A model generated the notes under the pieces. The model ran no database searches and was not told the origin of the DNA. It saw only the letters and a list, made by a program, of their open reading frames with translations. Positions 43,774 to 52,625 of a stretch of 64,000 bases of DNA are shown piece by piece. Origin of the DNA: an uncultured Desulfobacter sp. (GTDB lineage: Bacteria; Desulfobacterota; Desulfobacteria; Desulfobacterales; Desulfobacteraceae); assembly GCF_963677125.1 (NCBI RefSeq), contig NZ_OY781882.1, positions 4,548,501 to 4,612,500 on the forward strand. Reading direction: 5' to 3'. Position 1 is the stretch's first letter. Every line of letters begins with the position of its first letter. The translations under genes and the position numbers were made by a program.

Positions 43774-45170
43774 GGCAAAGCCGTGCTTATTTGTTTGTAA
43801 TAGTCGATCATGCCTTGGGCCAGGTTGGTCTGCCAGAATTGTCCGGCCAGGGTCAGTGTAATCCAGCCCTGGTCCCGTGTGAGTAGTCCCGCGCGTTTCC
43901 ATTGGTCCGTCAGGGGGGAAAAAATGGTTTCAAGGTCCAGGCCCAGCGCTTTGCCGGTACCACGTAGATCCATATATCCCAATTCCAGGCTGCCTGATAT
44001 CAGGCGGGAGAGATGGTCGTGGGCATCAGGGGCCATGATCCGCGTCACGGGCTTGGTGTCTCCTGCGGTTTCAAGGTAGGTGTCAAGATTTCCGTCCAGA
44101 AAAATCATGTGTCCGTTCACACTGCCGCCTGCGCCGGAACCATAGGCCAGGCAGTCGGCCTTTTCCTTCATAGCCAGGTTGTAGCGGTTGCGTTCACGAA
44201 ATTTCCGGCCCCAGTGGCTGATGGATAGCCGTTGGTATCTGGCCCGGCTCATCCGGTTTACGCCCGCTTCAAACATCAACGCCCGCTGGGCCTGATCTGC
44301 CAGTGTTTTGAACCGGCCAGCCCTGGCGGCCTTGTCAAGGCTACCGCCGGGAAAGCGGATCAGCTGATACAAATCCACTCCGTCCAGTTCCAGATCCAGA
44401 AAAGTGTCGATGTCCTTTTCCCAGGTTTCCATGGTTTGATCGGGCAGGCCGAAAATTAGATCAATGATGGTGGCGGCATGGTTGGTCTGTTTGAGTCGTA
44501 AAAGGCGATCTTTCACGGTTTGCCTGTCTGACAGACGTCCCAGGCTTGTACGGATACCGGTATCAAAAGTCTGTACCCCGATGGAGAATCGGTTGGCCCC
44601 GCCTTGGATGCAGGCATTGATTTTTTTATCCGTAAGGTCGCAGATTCTGCCTTCTACGGTGATTTCACAGTCATTGGCCAGGGGCAGGCACTGTCGTATG
44701 GTATCAAGCACCTGTCTTAGATCATCACTTTCAAGGGCTGTGGGGGTGCCGCCGCCTAGATAAACGGCATTGACCGGGTGGCTTTGCACCAGGTCCAGAT
44801 CCCGGTCGGCCTCAAGTTCCCTGATCAAGGCTTTGGCATAGGCATGCATGGGCTCTTTTTGGGCCGGGTTGGCAAAAAAACCGCAATAAACGCAGTGGGT
44901 GCTGCAAAAGGGGATGTGGATATATGCGCAGGTTTTGTTCCGGCGCCGGGTCTTGGACAGGGTGTGCCATACGCTGTCTGTTTTTTCCCGGGGCACGGGC
45001 ATGCCCCCAAGGCCTGCATGCACCACGGTTTTTTTCTTAAATGCGCCGGTGAGCGGGTTATCGCAGATTTGGGCAAAATATTGGCGGTCAAAAGAAGTGT
45101 TGCCAAAGGTCTCTAACAGTTTGAGTTTGGCGTTGGCATTTTGTCGGCGGGTGCTGATTTTTTTTGTCAT
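43770..45170 (-). CDS. hutW: Anaerobic heme-degradation radical SAM methyltransferase (HutW/ChuW family)
   Basis: The ~466-residue protein resembles HemN-like radical SAM enzymes (cluster motif CSTHCVYCGFF; AVYLGGGTPTAL; RFSIGVQTFD; IIDLIFGLPDQT). Its N-terminal HVxxGLGGMPVP-type extension and C-terminal module are typical of ChuW/HutW. Those enzymes open the heme ring without oxygen by radical methylation, releasing iron and a linear anaerobilin. It heads the operon with the ECF components and flavodoxin. I chose the ATG at 45170. A TTG at 45182 sits too close to AAGGAG, while the ATG is rather far from it, so the start is uncertain. It is divergent from the TonB operon. Confidence 0.87.
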   Translation of the reverse strand: MTKKISTRRQNANAKLKLLETFGNTSFDRQYFAQICDNPLTGAFKKKTVVHAGLGGMPVPREKTDSVWHTLSKTRRRNKTCAYIHIPFCSTHCVYCGFFANPAQKEPMHAYAKALIRELEADRDLDLVQSHPVNAVYLGGGTPTALESDDLRQVLDTIRQCLPLANDCEITVEGRICDLTDKKINACIQGGANRFSIGVQTFDTGIRTSLGRLSDRQTVKDRLLRLKQTNHAATIIDLIFGLPDQTMETWEKDIDTFLDLELDGVDLYQLIRFPGGSLDKAARAGRFKTLADQAQRALMFEAGVNRMSRARYQRLSISHWGRKFRERNRYNLAMKEKADCLAYGSGAGGSVNGHMIFLDGNLDTYLETAGDTKPVTRIMAPDAHDHLSRLISGSLELGYMDLRGTGKALGLDLETIFSPLTDQWKRAGLLTRDQGWITLTLAGQFWQTNLAQGMIDYYKQISTALP

Positions 45171-45454
45171 GGTTAGAATCAAAACTCCTTGTCCGGGATG
45201 TCGTTTAAAGGAATCTATTTTGAAAAGTCATGTATAGCAAACTATTTGTTGTGTCAAGTTTGTTTTATTGTTTCGTTTATAAGTAATGAAATATTAAATT
45301 CAAGTGTCATTAATTAATTTTTTAGTTGCGACTTAATATATTTTGATATATATAGGTTTTCTCAAAAGGGCAGGTGACGCCGTTCGGTGAAAAGTAGCCT
45401 TTTAAAATCAATGAGTTAATATGTCAACGAAGGACTGCAAAGGAGATTCTAAGA
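45171..45454. promoter_or_regulatory. Divergent control region between hutW and the TonB operon
   Basis: About 284 AT-rich bases separate the heme-degradation operon from the DUF3450-ExbB-TonB operon, implying shared regulation. I could not find a convincing Fur box or sigma-70 promoter. A GC-richer island at 45367-45405 has AAAAGG/CCTTTT ends around GTGACGCCGTTCGGTGAAAAG and could fold into a hairpin in the leader of the plus-strand operon. A good AAGGAG lies about 9 bases before the TTG start at 45455. Confidence 0.4.
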
Positions 45455-46237
45455 TTGTATTACTTCAATTGGATTATTTTTTTGCTCGTGCTGATCAGCC
45501 TCTCTTTTTTTTCAGCAAATGGCGTGTATGCCGGTGAAAAAGTACTCAGTAAAACGATTCGGGACGATCTGGGGCAGGTCATCAAGGTGGAAAAAGATGT
45601 TCAGGATGTCAGGAAGGATTGGTCTGAGAAGTCAAAAAGTATGGGTGACCAGCTGCAGACCCTGGAGAGTCGGGCATCTGCGCTGGAAAAGCGCCTGGAG
45701 AAAATGAATCTGCGCTTGAAGCTGGAGCAGGCCCGGCTGGATGAAAATCTTCGGCGGGAAAAGGAAACCGACCGTGTGGAAGCTGAGCTGGAGGCTTTTC
45801 TGGATTCAGTGCTTCTGCGATTGGAATCGGCCATCGCTGAAGACCTCCCTTTTCTGGAAGATGAGCGCCAGGGTCGTCTGGCAGATTTGAAAACGATGAT
45901 GGTGGACCCCCAAACCTCTTCTGCCGAAAAGTTCAGGCGTATATTTGAGGCCCTCCAGATAGAGGCAGACTACGGCACCACCGTTGAAGTGACCCAGTCC
46001 ACTGTGGAATTGGACCAGGTTCCGGTGCTTGTGGACGTGCTTCGGGTGGGCCGGGTCAGCCTGTTGTGCCAGACCATTGACCGGAAAAAAAGTGCGGTGT
46101 TTGACCCGGGTAAAAAGACCTGGCAAACCCTGCACGAAACCGTCAACCGTGACATTTCCAAGGCCGTTGCCATGGCCCGTTTGGAAAGAAGTATTGAACT
46201 TGTCAAACTCCCGTTGGGAAGGATTGCTTCACAATGA
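45455..46237 (+). CDS. DUF3450 periplasmic coiled-coil protein of a TonB system
   Basis: The 260-residue protein has a signal peptide (hydrophobic core ending GVYAGEK) and a long heptad-rich coiled coil (about residues 45-110, LQTLESRASALEKRLEKMNLRLK). A globular C-terminal part follows. This is the DUF3450 family, almost always the first gene of ExbB-ExbB-ExbD-TonB-TPR operons such as the Vibrio TonB2/TtpC type. It starts at TTG with AAGGAG upstream and overlaps the next gene by four bases. It probably helps connect the motor to the outer membrane. Confidence 0.85.
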   Translation: MYYFNWIIFLLVLISLSFFSANGVYAGEKVLSKTIRDDLGQVIKVEKDVQDVRKDWSEKSKSMGDQLQTLESRASALEKRLEKMNLRLKLEQARLDENLRREKETDRVEAELEAFLDSVLLRLESAIAEDLPFLEDERQGRLADLKTMMVDPQTSSAEKFRRIFEALQIEADYGTTVEVTQSTVELDQVPVLVDVLRVGRVSLLCQTIDRKKSAVFDPGKKTWQTLHETVNRDISKAVAMARLERSIELVKLPLGRIASQ

Positions 46238-47643
46238 AATTAATTTCGCATTTGATATCAAGATTGGTTGTTCTCATCATGGTACCGGTTCTCTTTGCCG
46301 GGGTTGCCCAAGCCAGGGATCTTCGCCAGGCTGCTGTTGAAGCCAGGAAACAACTGGAAGCGTCCCAGGAAAAAGACCGCATGGTGCGATCACAAATTCA
46401 AGCTGATAAAAGCCGGATGTCCAAGGAACTTAGCCGGTTAAAATCCAGGGTGATTGCCCTTGAAGCCGAGGTGAATGGAAAAATCCAGCAAGTGGAGGCG
46501 TTGGCCCAGAAAAATGCCGAACTGGATGAAAAGACTGCGGTGCGCCAGACCCGGCTCAATGAACTTTCCGGGGCCGTCAGGGTGGCCGCAGGTAATCTGA
46601 ACTCCCTGCTGGCGGAATCCGCCTATACGGCCCGGAACCCTGACCGTTTGAGTCGGCTGTCTCCTGTTCTGGATTCAAGCAGGTTTCCGGGACTTGATGA
46701 TATGGCCGCTTTGGCAGATCTGTTTTTAGAGGAAATGCGTCTGACCGGCGGAATTGATATCAGGACCATGCCCTTTATTTCAGATGCCGGAGAAACGGTT
46801 GAAGGCAAGGTGTTGAGTCTGGGCGGGTTCACCTGGGCCTATGAAAAGGACGGCGAGGCTGGTTTTCTTGAGTACTCCCAGGATACCAAAAAACTTTATG
46901 CCTTGTCTGCGCTGCCTGCCAGGGGTATTCAGAAAAATCTGTCCGGTTATATGACCGGCAAGACAGACGATGTGTACATTGATATCTCCCGGGGTGGGGC
47001 GTTGAAACAGATCACCCATCAGCAAACCCTGAAAGACCAGATTGAAAAGGGCGGTGTTTTGGTCTGGCCCATTCTGGCCCTTGGGGTGTTCGCCATTGTT
47101 ATCGGCATTGAACGTACCATGTTTTTAGGACGGGTTCACGCCAATACCGACAAGGTCATGGGCCGGGTCAATGATCTGGCGGCCCAAGGTGCCTGGGATG
47201 ATTGCCGGCAGATTGTGGGCAAGAAAAAGGTGCCGGTGTACAATGTGCTTCGCGCAGGCCTAAATGCCAGAAAGGAGAATCGGGAAACCCTGGAAAGCGT
47301 GCTTCAGGAATCCATCTTGAAAGAACTGCCCAGGCTTGAGCGGTTTTTGCCCATGCTTAATATCATGGGCGCCATTTCTCCGCTTCTGGGCCTTTTAGGC
47401 ACGGTGACGGGCATGATCTCTACCTTCCATGTCATTACCCTTTACGGAACGGGTGATCCGCGGATGATGTCCGGGGGCATTTCCACCGCCCTGGTGACGA
47501 CCATGCTGGGTCTGGCGGTGGCGATTCCTATTATGCTTTTGTATACCTTTTTATGCCGCCGGGTGGCACACGTGATCGGTGATATGGAAGAAAAAGCGGT
47601 GGCCTTGACCAATATCGTGTTCCGGGGAGGACGGCCGGCATGA
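46234..47643 (+). CDS. ExbB-type motor protein with periplasmic coiled-coil extension (TtpC-like)
   Basis: The 469-residue protein begins with a signal peptide and a ~250-residue periplasmic region with coiled coil (VIALEAEVNGKIQQVEALAQKNAELDEK) and a DUF3450-like globular part. The C-terminal ~200 residues are a MotA/TolQ/ExbB domain with three transmembrane helices (ISPLLGLLGTVTGMISTFHV is the conserved core). Such extended ExbB proteins correspond to TtpC of Vibrio TonB2 systems. It overlaps both neighbours by four bases (ATGA). Confidence 0.88.
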   Translation: MKLISHLISRLVVLIMVPVLFAGVAQARDLRQAAVEARKQLEASQEKDRMVRSQIQADKSRMSKELSRLKSRVIALEAEVNGKIQQVEALAQKNAELDEKTAVRQTRLNELSGAVRVAAGNLNSLLAESAYTARNPDRLSRLSPVLDSSRFPGLDDMAALADLFLEEMRLTGGIDIRTMPFISDAGETVEGKVLSLGGFTWAYEKDGEAGFLEYSQDTKKLYALSALPARGIQKNLSGYMTGKTDDVYIDISRGGALKQITHQQTLKDQIEKGGVLVWPILALGVFAIVIGIERTMFLGRVHANTDKVMGRVNDLAAQGAWDDCRQIVGKKKVPVYNVLRAGLNARKENRETLESVLQESILKELPRLERFLPMLNIMGAISPLLGLLGTVTGMISTFHVITLYGTGDPRMMSGGISTALVTTMLGLAVAIPIMLLYTFLCRRVAHVIGDMEEKAVALTNIVFRGGRPA

Positions 47644-48251
47644 ATTCCGATGTCGTTGGAAATATTCTGGCTTACCTGGGCCAGGGCGGCATTGTCATGA
47701 TTCCATTGATTATCTGTTCCTTTGCCATGTGGGCACTGATTCTGGATCGGATGTTTTTCTTTTCCCGCCTGGAACGAAAAGATATCGCCCTTCATGCATT
47801 GGTCAGGATTCTGGACCGTGATCCGGCTTCCAAATGTCTGGTGCCGGCAGGCACCGAAGGTCCCCGGGCCCATCTGGCCCGCCATGTGCTGGCCCATCGC
47901 ACCAATGATTATCAGGTGAACAAACGTATTGTGGATGAGTGCTGTATGTCCATGGTGCATGGATTGGAACGGTATCTTGCCGCCATTGCCGTGTTTGCGG
48001 CTGTGGCGCCGCTGTTCGGTCTTTTAGGCACCGTTACCGGCATGATCACCACCTTTGATGTGATCACCCTGTTTGGCACAGGCAATGCCAAGGCCATGGC
48101 CGGCGGCATTTCCGAGGCACTTGTGACCACCCAGAGCGGTCTTGTGGTTGCCATCCCGGGATTTTTCATGAGTGCGTTGTTGTTCAGGCGTTCCCATGCC
48201 GCCAAAAATCGTCTGGAAGAAGCGGCCATTATTCTTAAACGCAGGCTGTGA
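47640..48251 (+). CDS. exbB: ExbB proton-channel protein (MotA/TolQ/ExbB family)
   Basis: The 203-residue inner-membrane protein has three predicted helices. The conserved MotA/TolQ/ExbB core is VAPLFGLLGTVTGMITTFDVI, followed by GGISEALVTTQSGLVVAIPGF. With ExbD it uses the proton gradient to energise TonB. Its neighbours before and after are an extended ExbB and ExbD, so this is the standard ExbB of the operon. It is followed by AAAAAGGAG and the exbD start 15 bp later. Confidence 0.9.
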   Translation: MNSDVVGNILAYLGQGGIVMIPLIICSFAMWALILDRMFFFSRLERKDIALHALVRILDRDPASKCLVPAGTEGPRAHLARHVLAHRTNDYQVNKRIVDECCMSMVHGLERYLAAIAVFAAVAPLFGLLGTVTGMITTFDVITLFGTGNAKAMAGGISEALVTTQSGLVVAIPGFFMSALLFRRSHAAKNRLEEAAIILKRRL

Positions 48252-48266
48252 AAAAGGAGACAGGAA

Positions 48267-48689
48267 ATGATCAATGTCAGAAATTCTTTGCGCATGAAAA
48301 GCAATGAGATGGATATCAACATGAGTCCGCTTATTGATCTGGTGTTTTTGCTGCTGATTTTCTTTATGGTGACCACAAGCTTTGTCCGGGAAACAGGGAT
48401 TGATGTACAACGGCCTTCGGCCTCATCCGCCACATTGACAAAAAACGGCAATATCCTTGTGGCCGTATCCCGGGACGGCACCATTCATTTTGACGGGCAA
48501 AAGATTGATGTCCGAAGCGTCAGGGCCCATATTACCAGGGCATTGGCCCAGAATCCCGAAGGGGCTGTGGTGATTGTAGCGGACAAGGTGAGTTATACCG
48601 GAAAGGTGATCCAGGTGATGGACCAGTGCCGGCTGGCCGGTGCCAAACGGGTGAGCATCGCCGCCACCCGGTCGGGAGAATCCGGTTAA
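48267..48689 (+). CDS. exbD: Biopolymer transport protein ExbD
   Basis: The 140-residue protein has one transmembrane helix (about residues 20-41) with the conserved proton-path aspartate in INMSPLIDLVFLLLIFF. The periplasmic domain ends in VVIVADKVSYTGKVIQVMDQCRLAGAKR-like sequence typical of ExbD/TolR. A strong GGAG site precedes the ATG. The stop overlaps the tonB start by one base (TAATG). Confidence 0.92.
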   Translation: MINVRNSLRMKSNEMDINMSPLIDLVFLLLIFFMVTTSFVRETGIDVQRPSASSATLTKNGNILVAVSRDGTIHFDGQKIDVRSVRAHITRALAQNPEGAVVIVADKVSYTGKVIQVMDQCRLAGAKRVSIAATRSGESG

Positions 48690-49378
48690 TGAAACTGTCA
48701 TATCAACAATCGTATCTGGTTCAGGGTGTTTTGGGGGCGATGATCATCAACCTGGCTCTTTTCGGGCTGTTGCCCGGACTGATTCATATGGAAACCCGCC
48801 CCGGGGACCTGGAAAGTCTGAATGTGGTGACCTTTACACGGTTCAAACCCCAGCCGATAGAGCCGGAACCCGAGAAAAAAGAGGAAATGAAAGAGGAAGA
48901 GCCCCCGGAAAAGATTCATAAAATTGTTCATCACGAGCAATTAAATGTACCCAAACAACAATTGAAGATGGAAATGCCCCGCCTTGATCTGAATATTGAT
49001 CCAAGGCTTTCCAGCGATATCCATATGGTTTCGTCGGGAAAGTCGGGGCCTGTAGGAACGGGTGCCGGACCTGATTTCAGTTCGATCATGGATATGGATG
49101 CCGTGGATACCATCCCTGTGCCCCGGTTTAAAGCCGCCCCCCGGTATCCTTACCGTGCCAAGCGCATGGGCCGGGAGGGCACCGTTAAAATCCGGTTTCT
49201 GGTAGATAAAGAGGGGCATGTGTCGGACATCAAAATTCTGGATGCAAATCCCCCGGGATTTTTTGAAGAGGCGGTCCTGGATGCCGTCTCTACATGGAAA
49301 TACGCACCTGGTGAGCTTATGGGCAGAAAGGTGAAAACTTTGGTCACCACCTCGGTGGTATTTAAACTGGAGAACTAA
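48689..49378 (+). CDS. tonB: TonB energy transducer
   Basis: The 229-residue protein has a single N-terminal anchor (about residues 8-28). A Pro/Glu/Lys-rich spacer follows (PQPIEPEPEKKEEMKEEEPPEK), and the C-terminal TonB domain starts near 145 (FKAAPRYPYRAKRMGREGTVKIRF, then FFEEAVLDAVSTWKYAPG). I chose ATG 48689, which overlaps the exbD stop, rather than a longer frame lacking a membrane anchor at its start. It should couple the motor to receptors such as the one at 38467-40383. Confidence 0.92.
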   Translation: MKLSYQQSYLVQGVLGAMIINLALFGLLPGLIHMETRPGDLESLNVVTFTRFKPQPIEPEPEKKEEMKEEEPPEKIHKIVHHEQLNVPKQQLKMEMPRLDLNIDPRLSSDIHMVSSGKSGPVGTGAGPDFSSIMDMDAVDTIPVPRFKAAPRYPYRAKRMGREGTVKIRFLVDKEGHVSDIKILDANPPGFFEEAVLDAVSTWKYAPGELMGRKVKTLVTTSVVFKLEN

Positions 49379-49380
49379 CA

Positions 49381-50577
49381 ATGAGACGATATTTTTTTTT
49401 AACGTGTCTGATGATTGTGCTTTCATCTGTTTCCCTGGCCTGGGCCCAGACCGCTGCTAAAGGATCATGCCCGGACGAAAAGACCTTGACCCAAAACGCC
49501 AGAACGGCCCTGGTGGAAGCCCAGAAACTTATGACGGAAAAAAAGCCGGCCCAGGCTGAAAAGATCTTGACCGGATTCCTCCAAAAGCACCCGGACGAAA
49601 ATCATGCCTTTGTCGCATATACTCTGGCTTCTTGTTACCTGGATTTAAATAAATTTAAGTCCGCCCTGGCACAGTATGAAAAAACGATCGAGTATTGTCC
49701 CTCCTATGCACCGGCTTGGCAGAATCTGGGCAAGATCTGTTTTGATTTAAAGAAATACACCCGGGCGGGTACGGCCCTGGAAAAGGCCTGGGAGTTGACC
49801 GGCCGTAAAAAGCATACGTTGCGGTTCCATGCCGCTGTGGCTTTTATATCCGCCAAAAAACAAGGAAAAGCGCTGCCTATACTTAAAGATTTATGTTCAG
49901 GGAAAGTTGGCCCTCCTGACGAGAAATGGGTGAAGCTTCTGGTTCAGACCGCCGTGGAAGCCAAGCAGCCTAAAACGGCTTTGAGAGCCGTGGAGCGTCT
50001 TTTGGCAAGATCTAATCCCGACGCCTATCTGTTTCGACTGGCCTCGGTTTTGTATCTGGAGGCTGCCAATTACCGGAAAGCGGCCCAGAATCTGGAGGCT
50101 TACGGTCTTGTTACAACGCTGTCCCGGCAAGAAAGAAAATTGCTGGCAGACCTCTACGTCAATTTGGGCATTCCGTCCCGGGCCGCCCCGAATTATGCAG
50201 CACTTGTGGCTGCCCATCCCTGTGCCAGGCTCTGGGAACGAACTGCGGCCTGCTGGTTTGAAGCCTGTGATTATGACCACGCACTTGAGGCCGCGCAAAA
50301 AGGTCTGGTCGCCTATCCAAAATCCCCTCGCCTTTGGCGGATTAAAGGCTGGGTGCATTATGAAAACAAAGACTACAGCCTGGCTTCCCAGGCTTTTGGT
50401 AAAGCAAGCGGCCTGGATCACAAGGATATAAATTCCCTGTTTTTACACGGCCTTTGCGCCTGCCGGGCCGGGGACAGGAATTCAGCTAAAAAAGCCCTGG
50501 AAAAGGTGGCCGGCTATGATAGATATAAGGCACGAGCCTTGGGGCTTATTCACGAAATGGAGGAGGAAAATATTTGA
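49381..50577 (+). CDS. TPR repeat protein of the TonB operon
   Basis: The 398-residue protein has a signal peptide (ending SLAWAQT) and at least six tetratricopeptide-like repeats (LASCYLDLNKFKSALAQYEKTIEYCPSYAPAWQNLGK is typical). It lies 2 bp after tonB. TPR proteins are the usual last member of DUF3450-type TonB operons and probably act in the periplasm as docking proteins for the motor or receptors. Its precise role is unknown. Confidence 0.88.
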   Translation: MRRYFFLTCLMIVLSSVSLAWAQTAAKGSCPDEKTLTQNARTALVEAQKLMTEKKPAQAEKILTGFLQKHPDENHAFVAYTLASCYLDLNKFKSALAQYEKTIEYCPSYAPAWQNLGKICFDLKKYTRAGTALEKAWELTGRKKHTLRFHAAVAFISAKKQGKALPILKDLCSGKVGPPDEKWVKLLVQTAVEAKQPKTALRAVERLLARSNPDAYLFRLASVLYLEAANYRKAAQNLEAYGLVTTLSRQERKLLADLYVNLGIPSRAAPNYAALVAAHPCARLWERTAACWFEACDYDHALEAAQKGLVAYPKSPRLWRIKGWVHYENKDYSLASQAFGKASGLDHKDINSLFLHGLCACRAGDRNSAKKALEKVAGYDRYKARALGLIHEMEEENI

Positions 50578-50609
50578 TTTTATAGTACTTTTGTCTTTCA
50601 AACGACCTA

Positions 50610-50638
50610 TTGACATGTTAGTATCACATTGATATCAT
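50610..50638 (+). promoter_or_regulatory. Sigma-70-type promoter of hicAB (TTGACA-N17-TATCAT)
   Basis: A perfect -35 (50610-50615) and a good -10 (50633-50638) are spaced 17 bases. Transcription would start about 50645-50646, at or beside the hicA ATG (50646), so the mRNA may be leaderless. No Shine-Dalgarno precedes the ATG. Confidence 0.65.
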
Positions 50639-50645
50639 TTTAATT

Positions 50646-50840
50646 ATGTCAAGAAAAATTAGACAACTTATAAAAGATCTTGAAAAAGCCGGCTTTATCA
50701 ATCGAGGAGGAAAAGGCAGCCATCGAAATTTAATTCATCCCAAAGGAATAGCAATAACGATTTCCGGGAACCTTGGTGATGATGCTAAGCATTATCAAGA
50801 AAAAGAAGTTCAACTTAAAATAAAAAGGTCTAAAAGATGA
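50646..50840 (+). CDS. hicA: HicA-family mRNA interferase toxin
   Basis: This 64-residue protein is a double-stranded-RNA-binding-like HicA toxin. It has the family's RQLIKDLEKAGF start and the catalytic-histidine segment GGKGSHRNLIHPKG, followed by a basic tail. HicA cleaves mRNA and is neutralised by HicB. It overlaps hicB by four bases (ATGA). Only the promoter, and no ribosome-binding site, is visible upstream. Confidence 0.88.
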   Translation: MSRKIRQLIKDLEKAGFINRGGKGSHRNLIHPKGIAITISGNLGDDAKHYQEKEVQLKIKRSKR

Positions 50841-51172
50841 AAAAAAGAGACCATTATTTAAAAATTGTCGAGTGGTCAGAAGAGGATCAATGTTATGTTG
50901 GTTCCATTCCCGGTTGGATTGGCAAATGCTGTCATGGTGATAATGAAGAAGATGTTTTTCGTCAATTGTGTCAAATATTGGATGAATGGATTGAAATTTA
51001 TGAAAAAGACGAGATCCCTTTACCCGCAAGCATCGTAGATAAAAAGTTTTCAGGGAAATTTCAATTAAGAGTGGACAGTGATTTACATAAAGCGCTTGCG
51101 ATAAAAGCCATGCAAGCCAATGAAAGCTTAAACAGTTTTTGTGGGAAAATATTGCGGAAAACAATCGCATAA
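50837..51172 (+). CDS. hicB: HicB-family antitoxin
   Basis: The 111-residue antitoxin has the degenerate RNase-H-like N-terminal domain (YLKIVEWSEEDQCYVGSIPGW) that blocks HicA. Its C-terminal ribbon-helix-helix DNA-binding domain (GKFQLRVDSDLHKALAIKAMQANESLNSFC) should bind the operon promoter for autoregulation. Toxin-first order is usual for this family. The coding end is followed 37 bp later by a long palindrome. Confidence 0.88.
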   Translation: MKKRDHYLKIVEWSEEDQCYVGSIPGWIGKCCHGDNEEDVFRQLCQILDEWIEIYEKDEIPLPASIVDKKFSGKFQLRVDSDLHKALAIKAMQANESLNSFCGKILRKTIA

Positions 51173-51208
51173 TCCAAATCATAAAAGGCGAACAAAACAC
51201 TGAATTAT

Positions 51209-51270
51209 GGGGTCAGGTCTTGAATTATTACTTTTTTTGTTCAGGAACTTATAATTCAAGACTTGACCCT
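51209..51270. repeat. Long palindrome (GGTCAGGTCTTGAATTAT type), probable terminator of hicAB
   Basis: GGGGTCAGGTCTTGAATTAT (51209-51228) pairs with ATAATTCAAGACTTGACCCT (51251-51270) with two mismatches, and CATTTTTTTT follows. It resembles palindromes scattered in other genomes, some associated with Y1-type REP transposases, and would also work as a terminator. The remaining ~200 bp to 51478 show no other feature except a ribosome-binding site (AAAGGAGG). Confidence 0.6.
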
Positions 51271-51477
51271 CATTTTTTTTGTCTATTTTACCTGGTCCGG
51301 GCCACCCCACCCCTAACTATACAGTACTTGAGGCTGCCCATCCCTGTGCCGGGCTGGGGATAGAGATTCAGGCTATTTCAGGTCCTTGATAATCTTTTTG
51401 GCCTTTGGTATCCTTATGTGTAGAAGAGGAAGTGCCTAACCTTTTATCATTATCCCATCATAAAGGAGGCAACGACT

Positions 51478-52590
51478 ATGAACGATATCTTTGCATTGGG
51501 TGACAGTTTAGGACCGGCCAAGGTTATTCATGTCTATCAGCCGAACCTTGGCCTTAAAGGGGTTCTCGTGGTCGACAATGTCGCCATCGGACCCTCCATT
51601 GGAGGCTTGCGCATGGCAACGGATGTAGGTACGGTGGAATGTTTCCGTCTGGCCAGGGCCATGACCTTGAAGAACGCGATGGCGGGGCTTCCCCATGGCG
51701 GGGGAAAGTCCGTACTCTGCGCTGACCCGCAAATGGATCTGAAAAAAAAGGAATTGTTGATTCGTGCCTTTGCCCATGCGCTGCGTAATGAGACCGATTA
51801 TACTTTTGGTCCGGACATGGGTACCAATGAGGACTGCATGGCTTGGATCAAGGATGAAATCGGCCGTTCATTGGGGTTACCCCTTGAATTGGGCGGTATT
51901 CCCCTGGACAAGATCGGGGCTACCGGATTCGGTCTTTACCATGCCATTGAAGTCGCGATAGAATACTGTGACTTTGACCTTGCCTGTGCGCGCCTTGTGG
52001 TACAGGGCTTTGGAGCGGTGGGCAGCCATGTTGCCCGTTTTCTTTCACAAAAGGGCGTTATTTTGGTTGGGGTGGGTGACTCTAAGGCAACCATCCACGA
52101 CCCAAATGGTATTGATGTAGAAGAGTTGATCCGAATCAAGGCAGGTGGTGGCTCAGTGTCGGACTATCCACGGGGGAAAAAACTCGAGAGCGAGCGGTTA
52201 ATTGACCTGGATTGTGACATCTGGGTGCCTGCCGCCCGGCCCGACATCCTGCATAAGGGCAACATCCATCGCCTAAAGGCCAAGCTGGTTGCGCAAGGCG
52301 CCAATATACCCTTGACCTCTGAAGCAGAGAAATATCTTCATGCCAAAGGGGTGCTCAACTTGCCCGATTTTGTCGCTAATGCCGGTGGTGTTATCTGTGC
52401 TGCGGTGGAATATCGCGGAGGTTCCCAGGCAACAGCCATGGAAGAGATTCGCGATAAAATCAGCGCCAATGTCCGCACAATGCTGGAGGAGGCCAAACGA
52501 AAAAATATCCTTCCCAGGGAAGCTGCTCTGCATCTGGCCCAGCACAGGGTAATGAAGGCGATGACGCTTAAGCGTTGGGAGATTTTTTAA
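51478..52590 (+). CDS. Glu/Leu/Phe/Val dehydrogenase
   Basis: The 370-residue protein is an NAD(P)-dependent amino-acid dehydrogenase. The N-terminal domain holds GPSIGGLRMA and the catalytic lysine in LPHGGGKSVL. The Rossmann domain begins near 175 (VVQGFGAVGSHVARFL), and NAGGVICAAVEY is the conserved end of the active site. Its length is closer to leucine/valine-type dehydrogenases (about 360) than to glutamate dehydrogenase (about 420-450), but specificity cannot be fixed. AAAGGAGG precedes the ATG. Deamination of branched amino acids would feed acyl-CoA chemistry encoded nearby. Confidence 0.88.
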   Translation: MNDIFALGDSLGPAKVIHVYQPNLGLKGVLVVDNVAIGPSIGGLRMATDVGTVECFRLARAMTLKNAMAGLPHGGGKSVLCADPQMDLKKKELLIRAFAHALRNETDYTFGPDMGTNEDCMAWIKDEIGRSLGLPLELGGIPLDKIGATGFGLYHAIEVAIEYCDFDLACARLVVQGFGAVGSHVARFLSQKGVILVGVGDSKATIHDPNGIDVEELIRIKAGGGSVSDYPRGKKLESERLIDLDCDIWVPAARPDILHKGNIHRLKAKLVAQGANIPLTSEAEKYLHAKGVLNLPDFVANAGGVICAAVEYRGGSQATAMEEIRDKISANVRTMLEEAKRKNILPREAALHLAQHRVMKAMTLKRWEIF

Positions 52591-52625
52591 ATTTAGAGCC
52601 TGTTTGGTAATTGATGAATCGGCTT

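Noticed and set aside
45361..45410. Cobalamin or c-di-GMP riboswitch before the DUF3450 operon
   Set aside because: The GGTGAAAA segment superficially recalls the cobalamin core, but the B12 box and the other conserved stems are absent.
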